DNA of 64,000 nt, from contig CM054112.1 of NCBI GenBank assembly GCA_028673005.1, forward strand, positions 192,995,518-193,059,517, given 5' to 3'. Made by a program: the position numbers and the translations under genes. Position 1 is the first letter of the stretch; every line of letters starts with the position of its first letter. This DNA comes from Tanypteryx hageni. Taxonomy: Eukaryota > Arthropoda > Insecta > Odonata > Petaluridae. Shown here in pieces: positions 44,237-56,209 of this stretch. Under the pieces are notes generated by a model. It saw nothing but the letters and a program-made list of their open reading frames with translations, was not told the DNA's origin and made no database searches.

Positions 44237-45589
44237 ATAATTAAAAAAATATTTTAACGATGGTTTTTGGTCAAAATTAACAATATTACCATTGTTTATG
44301 TGTCTCTAAAAAAACCCTGTGCATCCATGAACATATAAGAACTCCTTCCAGTCAATATCTGCCTCTCAGAAGCATGCTAAACAGCTAGGTAGTGGTCAAA
44401 ATGACTGCTTGTGGCCCTTCTATGTATGCAGGTGGATTCGGCCCTTCTAGTGTTAAAGATTAAAATAACTCAATTCCATACAGTTCAGATTTGCCACAAA
44501 TTTCTGAACATGACATACCTAAATGATAAATATTTACTTATTAATTTTTGGAAACTGACAATTTCAGAAGATTCACTCTTATGCAATTCTAAGCATAATT
44601 TAATCATTATTTCTTAAGATTTATCGTGTATTTAGTTCTAAAGAAATGTATTTCATTCTGCATTAATTACTAGAAGACTAACTACCAGAGAGAATGTTGC
44701 AAAACCAATCAATGCAAAGGGAAATTTCTATTTGGGCATCCCCAGAGTCAACTCTCTCCCTCGTGCAGTTGTGCATTCAGAGAATGTTCTGGTTCCTTCA
44801 GTTCCTAGGTAAGTGAATTTTATTCCAGTTGTTTAAATATCATTTTTTTTCCTTAATGTTAATTCAAAAAGTTTTGCAGTTATGGTGTTTTAACATTTGT
44901 TATCCTCTATGCAAGATGTATTGCCAAGTGTTACTGTTGACAATACAAATAACAGCACTCCCCAATTTTTGGCATGATACTTTTATAAAATAGTCGGTTA
45001 TAACAAAAATTAGTATTCATAATGTAACACACTGAGAACTCGGCTGTAAGGTTGTGGCAGATAGCAAAGAATCTATCCTAGCTGTAAATTGATTGATCAA
45101 GTTTAACCAGTTGGATACTCTTAGGCAGTAAAATCACTCACTTTGTACATTAATATCACACTAGGTCATAATGTATATGGCCTCAAGTTTAGGATTGTGA
45201 TGCTAAAGGTCAGGTCAGCACATACTGCTTTCAATCCAGAATATAAAATCAACTAGGACATCTATTTCCATATTTGTAGATCTATTCAACAGCTAATACA
45301 AATGCATTATCAGATTAAAATTCATGCATCTTTTAAAAATGGTTTTTGTTATTACAGTCCATTTTATTTGCAGTCTTGGAAATATTACTATTTGTATACA
45401 GATATTTTAAACCATTACTATTTTCGATTTTCTTCTGCCCCTTTTAAAAACCTTTTAAAGATTTCTTCTGGTGTGTTAGTACATTGAGCATCATTGCTAG
45501 ATTTATTTATTTTTTGCCATGCTGGAAATTGTCCAATCTTCAAAACATTGGTATACTTTAAAAGAGTAAGTTTTGACCTTAATAATTAT
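44237..45589. other. Unassigned stretch
   Basis: AT-rich. A block at 44740-44810 ending TTCCTAG/GTAAGTG has a strong splice donor but no identifiable coding partner. Nothing else supported. Confidence 0.35.
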
Positions 45590-46000
45590 ATTTTATTCAC
45601 CAATTTTTATTGTATTTCTTATTTTTCTTTTTCGTCATTATTTCTCATCCCTTTTTTCTCATATTTTTTTTTTATATTTTTTGCCATTTTTTCTTATTCC
45701 AAAATTTCACCAAAATATTTTATTTTGTCCTATTTTTCGTCATCTTTTTCTTATCCCCAGGATAAATACCTTTTATCCTTCACTATTTACTCTATTTTAC
45801 CTTATTTTTTGCCATTTAAAATCTTTTTTTCGCCATTTTCCTTTTCTTTCCAAAAATATTCTCCATTTTCCTTATTTTTCATTCTCATTTTTTCCCCTAT
45901 TTTTTCCTTCTCCACTCATTTTTTCTTACTCCCCTCATTTTTTCTTTACTCTCTCCCATCATTTTCAAATTTTCTCATTTTCCACTGCATTTCGTATTCC
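45590..46000 (+). repeat. Pyrimidine-rich low-complexity tract
   Basis: About 400 bp almost only T and C with interspersed ATTTT, made of repeating tttttctca / cattttcc-like words. Long frames here (F, S, P, I, L only) are artefacts of composition. Confidence 0.8.
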
Positions 46001-46004
46001 AATT

Positions 46005-46061
46005 TTATTATAATTTTACGTTCTACTTGGAAAATGCAAGTAGAACGTAAAATTATAATAA
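46005..46061. repeat. Perfect 25-bp inverted repeat with 7-nt loop
   Basis: Arms 46005-46029 and 46037-46061 are exact reverse complements (core acgttctacttg / caagtagaacgt) around gaaaatg. They lie at the 3' tail of the following SINE. Confidence 0.85.
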
Positions 46062-46365
46062 TGCTAAAATGGTGCGTTATAATTATAATCGGAAGCAAAA
46101 ACCCGCCACAGAGGTCGGCACAGTGGAGGGGGCAGGTGCAGGCCCTCCAACACATAAAGCGGGTCCGATCACCGACGCGGCACATTTCGCTAGGCGGAAA
46201 AAAGCTCGTCCACTGGGCGGCTGTAAACATACTGTTCTCGACGAAACCTTTTTCAACCCAGCTCCATCCAGAGCGAACGAAATGCCACCGGCGGGGATCG
46301 AACCCGCTACCTTAGCATTGGAGAGCGCGCACCGTTAGGCCGCACCCCCACCGGACCGACGTTGG
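46062..46365 (-). repeat. GC-rich tRNA-derived SINE
   Basis: The reverse complement starts with a tRNA-like head: ggtgcggcctaacggtgcgc (A box region), B box gcgggttcgatccccgcc. The body is unrelated to the other SINEs in the window, and the tail is an attataattata repeat that runs into the inverted repeat. It is markedly GC-rich compared with its surroundings. Confidence 0.7.
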
Positions 46366-46419
46366 GAAGTTGGAAATAACTTGTAGTTATTCCCCTCCGC
46401 CAGGCTACCCTAGGGAAAG

Positions 46420-46560
46420 GAGGGGGGATAGAGGGAAGGGAGCGCAGAGCGTTAGGAGGGGGCAGAGAGGAGGGAAAGCGGCAGAGGGGAGGTAAGGCGG
46501 CAGAGGAGAGGGAAAGCGGCAGAGGGGAGGGAAGGCAGATGGGAGGGAGAACCGTTCTAT
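46420..46560 (-). repeat. G-rich minisatellite (~20-bp units)
   Basis: Units of the form ggcagaggggagggaaagc repeat about five to six times. The plus strand has many GGG and GGGG runs, so it could form G-quadruplexes. Confidence 0.75.
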
Positions 46561-46729
46561 GCTCGGAAAAGGTTGTACTCACGCTTGCTAGTCGTGAATG
46601 TTTTCTTGTACATTACTGGTATTATATTAAATAGAAATAATTTTATTTGAGTATATTATCATTTGATTTGAGAGACAATACAGTGAAATAAAATTAAAAC
46701 AAGATTATTTTGTTTTGTTTCTTTGCTCG

Positions 46730-47500
46730 CACTGATTACCGTATCCTTCAATACACTATATGGAAATGCTTTGCCCTTGAAATGTTAGCGTTACTTATGC
46801 CACAAGACAATTTCAGCGACAATGTGTGAAGTAGACACGGTAACCTTCAACAATTAGGGCGTGATTTAAATTCCGTTGTGAGGTGCGTTTAAACGGAAAG
46901 CGGTCGACAACGTATCGCGTTAAGTGTGAATCGTTTTGGGCTCCACAATTTAAAGAATTTTATTTATTTTACTACGATAAAGTTTTATCTTAACTTATGC
47001 TCAAGTCATCCGTGTTCGTTTCCGAGCATTATGTTATTTTGGCATTGATAAAAACACTTCGCTCGGACCACAAACTAGGCACATTTCGCTTATTGCCGTA
47101 AATTGTATTAATGGTTCTGTGCTGCGCTAAGCACGCTCGGTTTGACGCTGGTAAATTTATATCCTCTGGATATTGCTGAACAGTTTTATTTATCGTTCGG
47201 AACTCGGTACTCGTCGATATCCCAATTATTTCTCATTATTATGGAATTCATAATTTTCTTGTAGTTTCGCTTTAACTTTCTTAATATTCGGAAACCCGTG
47301 TACTCTATCGGCATTCATGTATTTTTTTCATGTATTATACCGTTCAAACTTGGAACTCATGTTGGTGCTTGTAGTTTCGCTTAACGCGTCTCCGCGGCAC
47401 TTTTCCCGTGCGAGGCGTGTGCAATCAAGACTTCGCAGCGTGTCGTATTTTCGCATCCAAATATTTTCTAGGCCGCTACTCATTGTTTTTAACATTTAAT
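46730..47500. promoter_or_regulatory. CpG-richer segment, possible promoter
   Basis: This stretch carries many more CG pairs (ggtcgacaacgtatcgcgtt, acgcgtctccgcggcac) than the CpG-poor, AT-rich DNA around it, without transposon features. Such unmethylated patches often mark promoters in arthropods with gene-body methylation. No transcript start or coding exon can be assigned. Confidence 0.35.
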
Positions 47501-48497
47501 TTTCCGGTCGAATCGAGGTTTTTATTTTGCGTAAAAAATCGTGGTTGTATTGCAATATTTTGGTAATAGCAAAAACTTATCTAATGTTCGTGTGCAGCAT
47601 ATGCCGCAGATTTCTCTCCAGCAAGAACCTGAAAAACAGGATAAGGATTTACACTTTCTTAAGTAGATTATGAATAACTTGAGCTCTAACATAAAAGAGA
47701 GTAAAGGGAGTTGTTGCATTAGTTGAATCGAGGATTTTCAAGGTGAATAATGTGATCCGAAAATATAAATACCAGTTAATGAAGATAATTTTGTTCTTTG
47801 AGTAATTCAAACATTTTTTAAATGCCTTACTCGGGAAGAAAAAAAATCCACGTTCTTCCATTGAATAATTTCTGTTTCCTTGTAAGATACACTTGAAGAG
47901 CTCAGTGAAACTAATTCCTTCTGAGACTTAAGTCTTTCGAATTTTCACTATTCTTGCATGAAGCAAAACCATGTTCCACTTCAAGTGCATTTATTTCGTT
48001 AATAGCATCATGACTTTTTTATTTATTGTGTATGTTACACTTTTACTTGCATTTTATCCCATCATGTGACCCTGTTAGTATTATAGTGTTCAAGTAGCTT
48101 TGGTAGGGTGATAAACGAATCACTTTGTGGCTAATCTCTTTGCAACTTCGTCAATTTTATAGGTGAGAATCATTGGTATATTTCGATCAACCAATTCCAA
48201 TAACTTGTTTCTGTTCATGTCAGGAAACGTGAATGTTACTGATTTCTAACCAATCCATCATAATATCCTTCATGAAACATTGGGATGTCTATTGTAACCA
48301 TTAGCATGCCACATTAGTCAGTAAACTTTCTTTGAACCATAAACATGGCAGTGTCTCTTTAAACTTGCCCATTTCCTTTGATTTAAACAGAATAAGATGG
48401 GAAAAAACCCTTGTTTGCATAAGACTGGTGCCATGATAAATTCATTCACTGTCAACATGTACATTTTTAATTATTTTTTGTTCAACCACTCGTTTAG
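47501..48497. other. Unassigned stretch
   Basis: AT-rich; a short frame around 47585 contains a CSICRRF piece that recalls a C2H2 finger but is not completed. Confidence 0.3.
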
Positions 48498-48568
48498 GTC
48501 AGCATCTGCAGAAGAGGAAAGGAGAAGCTGTGCTGGAATATTTTGAAGAAAAGTACCAGACTACCTAG
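48498..48568 (+). CDS. Possible terminal coding exon, unknown gene
   Basis: After an acceptor TCGTTTAG, an open frame reads QHLQKRKGEAVLEYFEEKYQ and TT, then TAG. The composition (K/E-rich, amphipathic) looks protein-like. No upstream exon is found, so the call is weak. Confidence 0.25.
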
Positions 48569-49060
48569 GAGATAATGAACTATGGACAAGAGAGGCCTCT
48601 TATTACAGTAATTTGATCTTATTTTTAAAATTTTCCATCACTTCATATTTTTAAACATGCATGCAATACTTGTCACTCTCTAATGCATGGCCAGGCAACT
48701 GCGGGGTCCAACATATTAGTTGCTCATCTCTACTCCAGAGTAGCTGTCTCCAGTGGTCACAGGCTTTAAATCTATGGCAAGCTATGCAAGTATAAGAGAC
48801 AAATGCTTTGAAGTGGGGATGAGCAACTGATTTAACAGACATTCATTTTTGCTACAGGAGCTTCTCTGGCCATGCATTAGATAGTGACGAGTACTGCACT
48901 GTTGTATGTTTAAGAAATAAGGAGAGACATCGACTTGTTTATTGCAGTGGGATCAAGGAAAAGCAGAGTCATTGGAGTTTAAAGAATCTTTATTGTTCAT
49001 CAATAGTACAATAGCAACTTAATCTTGAGATGTATACATAATCATAATATATCACTATAA
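48569..49060. other. Unassigned stretch
   Basis: Contains an imperfect inverted repeat around 48670-48890 (ctctaatgcatggcca near the left, tggccatgcattagata at the right), which suggests a small MITE. Confidence 0.4.
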
Positions 49061-49140
49061 AGAATTATATATATATATGATAATATATCATTATTTATTA
49101 TATATATATATATATATATCATTATACATCTTTATCTATA
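49061..49140. repeat. AT microsatellite
   Basis: Runs of (TA)n interrupted by tatcatta. Confidence 0.9.
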
Positions 49141-49339
49141 TAAATATATACACACATGATAATAAAGCACTCATCTATATTATAAATACAGCAAGCAATG
49201 AATAAAAAGTAATGAAAAAATATCACATTTGTTTTTCTTCTTACCCTTCCTAGAAGTTTTCATAACTCACTTATGTCCTTAGTTGTCCCCCTGTAACAGT
49301 AAAAAAAGAAAATGCCATATTAATATACTGTAAATATAA

Positions 49340-49644
49340 GAGGGATGACTGAAAAGTTCTATAAGTTGATTGTAGCTAAACTGTGTTAACATAGTTACAC
49401 ACAACAAACTTAGCAGTTCAGCAGCTATTTGATCTTATCACGCCAACCCTCAGTTGACATAGAGAAATTTGGTGGCTCACACAAAGTTCTTCTTGCCAAC
49501 TGAGGACTGGCATGATAAGATCAATAGCTGCTGAACTGCTAAGTGTGCTGTCATGTAACTATGTTAACACAGTCACAAAATGTTTAGCTACAATACAAAT
49601 AAAAAATAGTCCCTTCCATGCTAAGGACTTTCCAGTCATCCCTC
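49340..49644. mobile_element. MITE with long inverted arms, 305 bp
   Basis: Ends gagggatgactgaaaagt and, as reverse complement of the right end, gagggatgactggaaagt. The two arms remain similar to the centre (ctgctaagt, agttacat, cagttgg blocks), so the whole element folds back. Flanked by ATAA on both sides (49336-49339, 49645-49648). Superfamily uncertain. Confidence 0.85.
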
Positions 49645-49648
49645 ATAA

Positions 49649-51281
49649 TATTTCAAAACCTATCACATTAGTAGTGAAACATGACCAATAAGCAATATTA
49701 ACACTTGAGCAAATAATAAGACCTCGATGTAGGGTACATGGGAATTCATTGGGTGAGCAACCCAGTTTCAATTAAGCATTTCATCATCAGGCTCAGAAAA
49801 GACAGCTCAAAACAAAAATATTTTGCTGTAGTTACCAAGGTAGGTGGGGAGCAGGAGAAATGCATTTTTGGGGTGAGACATTATTGTATGGAGTGAAAGG
49901 TAATCACCTAATCTTAGCAAATCATTACCGATTTTGTCTCATCCCCCTTCACTTGAATCCAAAGGCTTCAAATTAAATGCATCAAAACAGCTGGAAATTA
50001 TTTCACTTAAATAACCACTAACTTGTTTTAAATTAATATATATTTTCAAAACTCACTCCCCCTACTTTCAGCCATTTGCCATGTCATTATCCCCCTTTCC
50101 CAAACCTATGAAGGTATCCAACCAACATTTGCTATAGTCTTCCCATTGCTTCCATACACATTCCCCACCAAGACCTGCATATACCAGTCCTCTCTAGTTC
50201 TACTACTATTTCATTGCCATCAAATGCTCCATTAATCCTTCCCCTTTCTGAAACTGTCTTCTCTTCCTCTTAACTTTTCTCTGCCATCTTCATACCCCCT
50301 TCCCTTCACTCCACACAGCAACTTTTCACCCTTCCCCCCTTTTACTGGAAGGATTTTGTACCATCCCTGCCTTGAAACAAGACTATATTTATACATACAG
50401 GTATCACAAAATTTGGATTAATTTATTTGCTAGTGCTACACGGTCAACTTATTAGATGAAATATTACTGGCCTAATGACCTATAAAAGACTTCCAAATTG
50501 TTCATTTATTTCTTTAACAACATTTTTCACAACACTCTGATTGAGAAACACTGATCTGGATCATTAAACTTGGCCAAAGTCTATCCAAAATCAACAGAGT
50601 ATACAATTACATTCAGTGTTTCTTTCTACTAAAGTCCTCTCTGGTGTCTCCTATTTCCTGAGACCCAAACTAAATAGTCCTTAGTTTTAGATTAAAACTT
50701 TCTGTTCAAAATCCAGAGGCTAACTTTAGCTACAAGAGAAATTAAACTAAAATAGTTATAAAATCTTGGCATTGAGCTGCGTAATTTTTTCCTCAAAGGA
50801 ATCAAAATTAAACAACTGAATTCCTCTAGCCACTCTCCCTCTCCTTAGCCCTCTAGCCGCCAATTTTTTCATAAACATCTGCTCTATGCAAACAACCATT
50901 TCTTTATTTCCTATAACAGTTGAATAACAGAACTTGGATGAGATTTTATACAATAAAATTCCAATAACTTTCATTAAAAAGTGGAAAAATTACAGGGTGT
51001 AAAAATAACAATTACATTTCTCATAACGAAGAATTTTTTCTTTCAAAAATCATTTTTGGATGATACAAAGTTAGTTAAAATAGTTTAAGCAAAAAAATAC
51101 TTATTTTGGCCCTACACATGTTCAAGTACAGAGATCATAATGAGTTCCTTGAGATTTTGAAAAATGCATATAGAAATATATTACTATTTTTTGCACTATG
51201 AAACACCTTTTTTTAGAAAAATGATTCCCAAAATCAGTCTGTCTTATAGACTGAGGGCAAGATTATTACTGTACAGGCATC
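49649..51281. other. Unassigned stretch
   Basis: Includes a pyrimidine-rich portion (50050-50350). No coding or RNA feature supported. Confidence 0.35.
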
Positions 51282-51350
51282 CCTCATTATAGTGCGCTTC
51301 ACTTAATGCGGTTTTGTTATAGTGCTCTCGCTAACTGCTGAATCATTGAC
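51282..51350. repeat. Terminus of a pogo/Tigger-like MITE
   Basis: The sequence caggcatccctcattatagt followed by gcgcttcacttaatgcgg has the style of pogo/Tigger ends. A related end occurs at 52646 (caggtttccctctctttatg). They are not a clean pair. Confidence 0.4.
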
Positions 51351-51534
51351 ACTATTTTGGCCATATATTACAAGCACAACTTTCTCATAACATTTATTAT
51401 GCCAAATAAGTATTTGTAGGTAAGTTACCATTCAATTAAACATTGTTAAACTATCCAGTCAATAAAGCATGTAACCTCTTCTATAATTTCTTGGTGCTTT
51501 TTCAATGGCAGCTAATCTACATTAGATTTAGAAA

Positions 51535-51650
51535 TTGATCTAAAGATCCTATGCAGATAGGCATAAGCTGTAATTTTGGGAAATAATTTTGAAACGAAAA
51601 AATTCTGCTATGACTGGAATTTGAACATGGGTCTTCCATTTGCACTTCCA
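51535..51650 (-). repeat. Diverged copy of the tRNA-derived SINE of 10 kb
   Basis: The reverse complement shares the words agaccca.gttc.aattcc.gtcatagcag, tttcgtttcaaaattatttcc and gcataggatctt with the pair at 9960-10272. Its 5' head is truncated before the A box. Confidence 0.7.
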
Positions 51651-53518
51651 CCCTTATGTTTAAAATAAGGTAGACAGCTGGAATATATTACAATAATGCA
51701 TGAAGTCATCAAGGCAATTAAAATTTTTTCATTATAAAAGATATGAAAAATTGTTTTTGGATTTCAAACCTACAATTGTGCAAATTCAGAAATCATTTAG
51801 GTTTTTCTTAATTGAAAAAATAAACACCCATATTAAAACCACATTTACAACTTGATTCAAAATTATTTTTACGTGCTGTTGAAATATATCCTACATTCAC
51901 TTGCATGTTTATCAACTTTACTGCCAATAAAGATAAATATCAAGAAATAAATATAAATAAGATAAAAAGAACAATCTTTGGCATGAAGAGGCCTGCATAA
52001 GAATGGAAAGGCTTAAAAGGTAAACTTCCAATTCTCACTTAACTTATTCAGAAATAATTATTTCTCCAGATTTGTCTTCTTTCCTAGTGATGCTATATAT
52101 TTAACATATGACACCTGAGTCCTTTATATATTGGTCAAGGTGATCTAATATAAAGATCCTAGATGGCTAACAAAGCTTTGGCTACATAAACAACTCAATC
52201 TTTTCAATGACATTTGCTCCTGAGTTTCATTCTAGTTTATTGGAAGAGTCTTCTCCATCCATCTGAATTCCTCCCTTCTCTTTTTGCTTATGTTTCCTCC
52301 TATTCTTTCTCTCATACCTTTATTCTCTCAACTCTCTCCTTATGCCATATATTGGAATGTAACATTAATAGGAGTCTGAATTTTTTACATCTTATATCAG
52401 TTAATTTATATATATATATATATTTTTGTGCCTAAATGTGAGGTTCATTCATATTTTATGTGGACGTAATTTTTTTTCAACTTTTTAAAATAGATGCAGA
52501 GAAGAAATTATACCAGAAAAGTTTATAATGTTTCCTTTGACTAAATGTTATATTCCTGACTTATAACTCTCATTTCAATATTTTTGGACCATGAAAGAGG
52601 ACTTAGGAGGTAAAGTCCACATCAAATTTGAGCCAAGTTAGTACAGGTTTCCCTCTCTTTATGCGGGGGTTGCATTCCAGAAAAGTGATGCATAAAGCGA
52701 ATTTGCATAAACAGAACCCATATTTACATATAAAAGATAGGGATACATTCCACAAGCAATCCTAACTCTCCTCCAAGACGCTCTTCTTTCGCTACATAAC
52801 TACTTCTTATCCAAATAAATTTTATTAATCTATACCTCACAGATCATATAAGAGCATGGGAGAGAAATATGGTTTTTTAATTGTTGTTTGCTGAGAGAAC
52901 CGTCTTCGCAATCAATGTAAACAAAATATGCGATATCATTAATAAAGTCAGGCTCAACCTTGTGGAATTTGCTAATTATGAGATGTAATGAAACAACTTT
53001 GACACTTCCACACAATTTAATAGATGTAAACAAAATATGTGATGTTTTTTGCAGAATTTTCTAGAATTTCTATCTCCGAAACTACAACTCGTACGTGATC
53101 TCTCGGACTTTCTTGTAGTAAATGTTGTTCTCTACCCGAATAAATTTTTTAATCTATACCTTACAGATCATATAAAAGCTAGGGAGAGAAAATATTGGTA
53201 TTTCGTTGTTGCTTGACAGATGCCATTTAACTAGATACGAGTATAAGTTTATTAAAGTAATTATGTAGTGTAAGTTCTAATTGATGGATTAAGTTCAAAA
53301 TCACAATTGGGCGATAAATTTTAATAACGATCACTCATACTTAATTTAACTAAAATCCATCCAGTGGTTTAGGAGATGAAAGTTACATACCCATAAGGCA
53401 TTCCGCTATTACTGCTTTGCTGGCAAAGAATGCTGAATAAACGACAATTTTAACAATGGGTTTGCAAATTTAAAAAAAATTAACAATGGGCTCTTGCGAG
53501 CCCACTACAGCTCACCAC
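51651..53518. other. Unassigned stretch with one MITE end
   Basis: Bases 52640-52760 resemble a MITE terminus; the rest is AT-rich without signal. Confidence 0.35.
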
Positions 53519-54329
53519 TGCATGTAGTATTTCTAAAAAATTCCAAATAGGTTAACTGATAATAAAGATTTTAAGGAACTGCAAGAAAAATTTATAGACT
53601 TTACAAAGAACAGGAATAAACTCTTAACATAACCTTCTGATACTGGAAATAGCCACGAAGCTCCAACAATTAAGAAAATAAAAAGAAGAGTTACTAAGCA
53701 TAACTAAGTGTAAAATGTTTACAAAAGTTGTTGCCAGATGGTGGCATTTAAAAATATCTCTTAAACAATACATTTTAGAAAAAAGTTTCAAACAAATGTT
53801 ATACAGAATAATATTATTTACAATATTTAAATTTAATGTTATTAAAAATTATGAAGTTTTAAAAGAGAAAATCGATAAAAACGAAAGAGACCAAGAGTAA
53901 AGTGTTACTTCTGGTAGACCGATTTTAACCAAAACTTATCAACTCTTGTTCCTTACAGACATCATCGAGCAAATGGTCAAAACATGTTCAGGGGACCTCA
54001 AAATGTGTATTTCCATTGAAATCTCAAAATCAATTTTTTTTCATGAAAACAACACTTTCCCCTATACTACTATGAATAAGTGGCAAAAGTAAACACCCAC
54101 TTCCAGTTGACCGATTTTAACCAAAAACTAATCAACTCTTGTCCCTTAAATAACAAAGTCAAATATAGAATTTCGCGTTGACCTGATTAATAGTTTTTGA
54201 GTTATAGCACCCACAAAATTCCAATCATACACACACACAGAGACATCATCAAGAAAATGGTCAAAACATGTATTTCTGTTGAAATCTCAAAATCGATTTT
54301 TTTCATGAAAACAATCCTTTCCTTTATAC
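53519..54329 (+). repeat. Second copy of the repeat of 4263-4904, tail duplicated
   Basis: Matches the copy at 4.3-4.9 kb block by block, then repeats the tail (from aagtaaacacccacttccag) a second time at about 54085. It is broken at 54330 by a hAT MITE and continues after it with catatggagaaagtaaaaa, the same continuation as at 4907. Confidence 0.75.
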
Positions 54330-54607
54330 CAGTGTTTTTCAAACTTTTTGTGTCGAGACCCAGTGGAATGTACCCATGACCCAGTCGAAGGGACAGTACA
54401 AGGATAAAAACATGTTCTGAATTCATTTTTCATTAATTCTCCATAAAAAAGCAATTCAAACTAAAAGATTGGCATTTGTATAATGAGAGCATTAAGTTTT
54501 CTGTCATTTTTTATATATTTCAGCTGGTTATGCATTGAGTGCTTAGATTTTCCTCCTGAGCCTCACAACCCAGTAATGGGTCGCGACCCCAAGTTTGAAA
54601 AACACTG
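54330..54607. mobile_element. hAT MITE, 278 bp
   Basis: Ends CAGTGTTTTTCAAACTT and AAGTTTGAAAAACACTG, exact inverted repeats. Flanks CTTTATAC (54322-54329) and CTTTATAT (54608-54615). It interrupts a repeat whose uninterrupted form is seen at 4890-4915. Confidence 0.9.
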
Positions 54608-54615
54608 CTTTATAT

Positions 54616-55058
54616 TACATATGGAGAAAGTAAAAAAGAAACTTGATCACTACACTACTACACAAAATGCCTAATTTTTCAAAGTAATAGGACAAAGAAA
54701 ACATCTTTAGGTATCTCTACTCACTGCTAAAAGATTCCAATAGGAGGCACTTCTCGAGTCATGGCCAGTCCTTGTCACCCAGGAATGCCTAACATTAACC
54801 CATCCAACAGCAAGATTTTCAAGTATCTGTAAAGTAAATGAGAAGCAAACAATAATGAATATAATGGAATTATACGAGTAATGCTCCAATTTTCTGCTAC
54901 CTAAAACATAAAGGAAAGTATTTGTATACATGTATGATTTGTTTTCATGCCCAAACAAAGGGACCAAATGGCCTTAAATTTGGTGTACAAATATATTTTC
55001 ATCAGAAAGGAGACAGGCTGTCTTAATGACCTTCAAGGCCATAGGAAGCTCTTTTATG
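54616..55058. other. Unassigned stretch
   Basis: No feature recognised. Confidence 0.4.
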
Positions 55059-55603
55059 CAGTGGCGTAGCAAGGGGGAGGCAGAAGGGGCAGTTGCCCCT
55101 GGGCACAGGACGTAAAGGATGCAAACTCAAGGACCAATTTTTATCATTGAAAGCAGATCCGCTAGGAGGTCACGGAGTAACATAATATCCTAGCGGATTA
55201 AGACTTAAGAGAGGCACGAGTCATCAAAATTGAAATTATTTGTCAAAATATCAAAAGTTCCTAATACATACTGTAGTTTCTTTTACTTCACTAGGCCTTA
55301 ATACTTAAAAAAACTTCTTTAAACTAGTTAATATATTTTATTAGATTAGGATATTATTGAATTTAGTTTTATTTCTCTCCAGATCCATTGTAATGGGGTA
55401 GCAAAACAGGAAATTGGCTAAGGGCACCAACATGTTAAATTGAGTGCAGAAAATCCTGTAAAGCCCTCTCCCCTAGAAGTTGGCGACAAGAAAAAAAATG
55501 TCATATGGCCTGGACTGGGGATACAACCCCCCCATCCACCTCCCTTAGGGGTGCAAATAAGAGGCCTTGCCCCCGGGTGCCAAAGATCCTAGCTACGCCA
55601 CTG
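55059..55603. mobile_element. Non-autonomous hAT element, 545 bp
   Basis: Ends CAGTGGCGTAGC and GCTACGCCACTG, flanked by the identical 8-bp CTTTTATG (55051-55058, 55604-55611). The interior has a small hairpin (atccgctagga near 55157, tcctagcggat near 55189) and no transposase. Confidence 0.92.
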
Positions 55604-55741
55604 CTTTTATGCTAAAAATGGCTGTTTCTACCCTTTTTCTAAGATGTATGTGCATCGCTCCCTGATTATAACACCTTTGGTTCCACTGCAGATTCGGATA
55701 TGAGTCTTCCTTCCTCCCCATTTTTTAGAAAGAAAGTCCTG

Positions 55742-56005
55742 TCATTTTTTAAGTAAATCCAAATTATAATTTCCTCCCTGTTCTACGACAAAGTTCCATC
55801 TATCAGCTAATTTTTGGATAGCAGCACTGTAAAAGTTGATTGACTTCCAATAGCCACGGAGAGCGATAGGGGCCCACTTGGATATGTCCACTTTGTGAAA
55901 GGGCAAGGAAAATGTGGCCCTTGCCCCAGACTTAACGCTAAAGGAGGCCTCACCACTCTTCACTATTGGTGCAAATGAGCCAGTGATGGGCGAGCCACTC
56001 ACCAA
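55742..56005 (-). pseudogene. Possible mariner-type transposase C-terminus
   Basis: An 87-codon frame ends KSINFYSAAIQKLADRWNFV followed by VEQGGNYNLDLLKK, resembling the lp.RW.kvve..G.Yf tail of mariner transposases. The upstream part (GSFAPIVKSGEASFSVKSGA) is not recognised. Weak call. Confidence 0.4.
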
Positions 56006-56209
56006 AGCAAAAGAGAAATGCAGGATTTATTTTATAGGTAGTGGAGAATGTAAATAAGAGAAAGTTGTACAACAATAAGGAAAACTAACAATTATTGAAA
56101 GAGCAAAAAGTGGTGTTTAAAAAGTGCAAATAGAAAGGGAGTTAAGTATCCCAGAGGATATGACCCAAGGATGGATAGCAGAAAAGCAAGAAATCAAGGC
56201 TCTGCAAGA

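Noticed and set aside
44740..44815. Host exon ending at a strong GTAAGT donor
   Set aside because: No recognisable peptide and no acceptor or partner exon; a single donor is not enough.
45494..46315. Long open frames (273 and 146 codons) in the T/C-rich tract
   Set aside because: Composition only: F, S, P, L and I from a pyrimidine-rich low-complexity sequence, running into a SINE.
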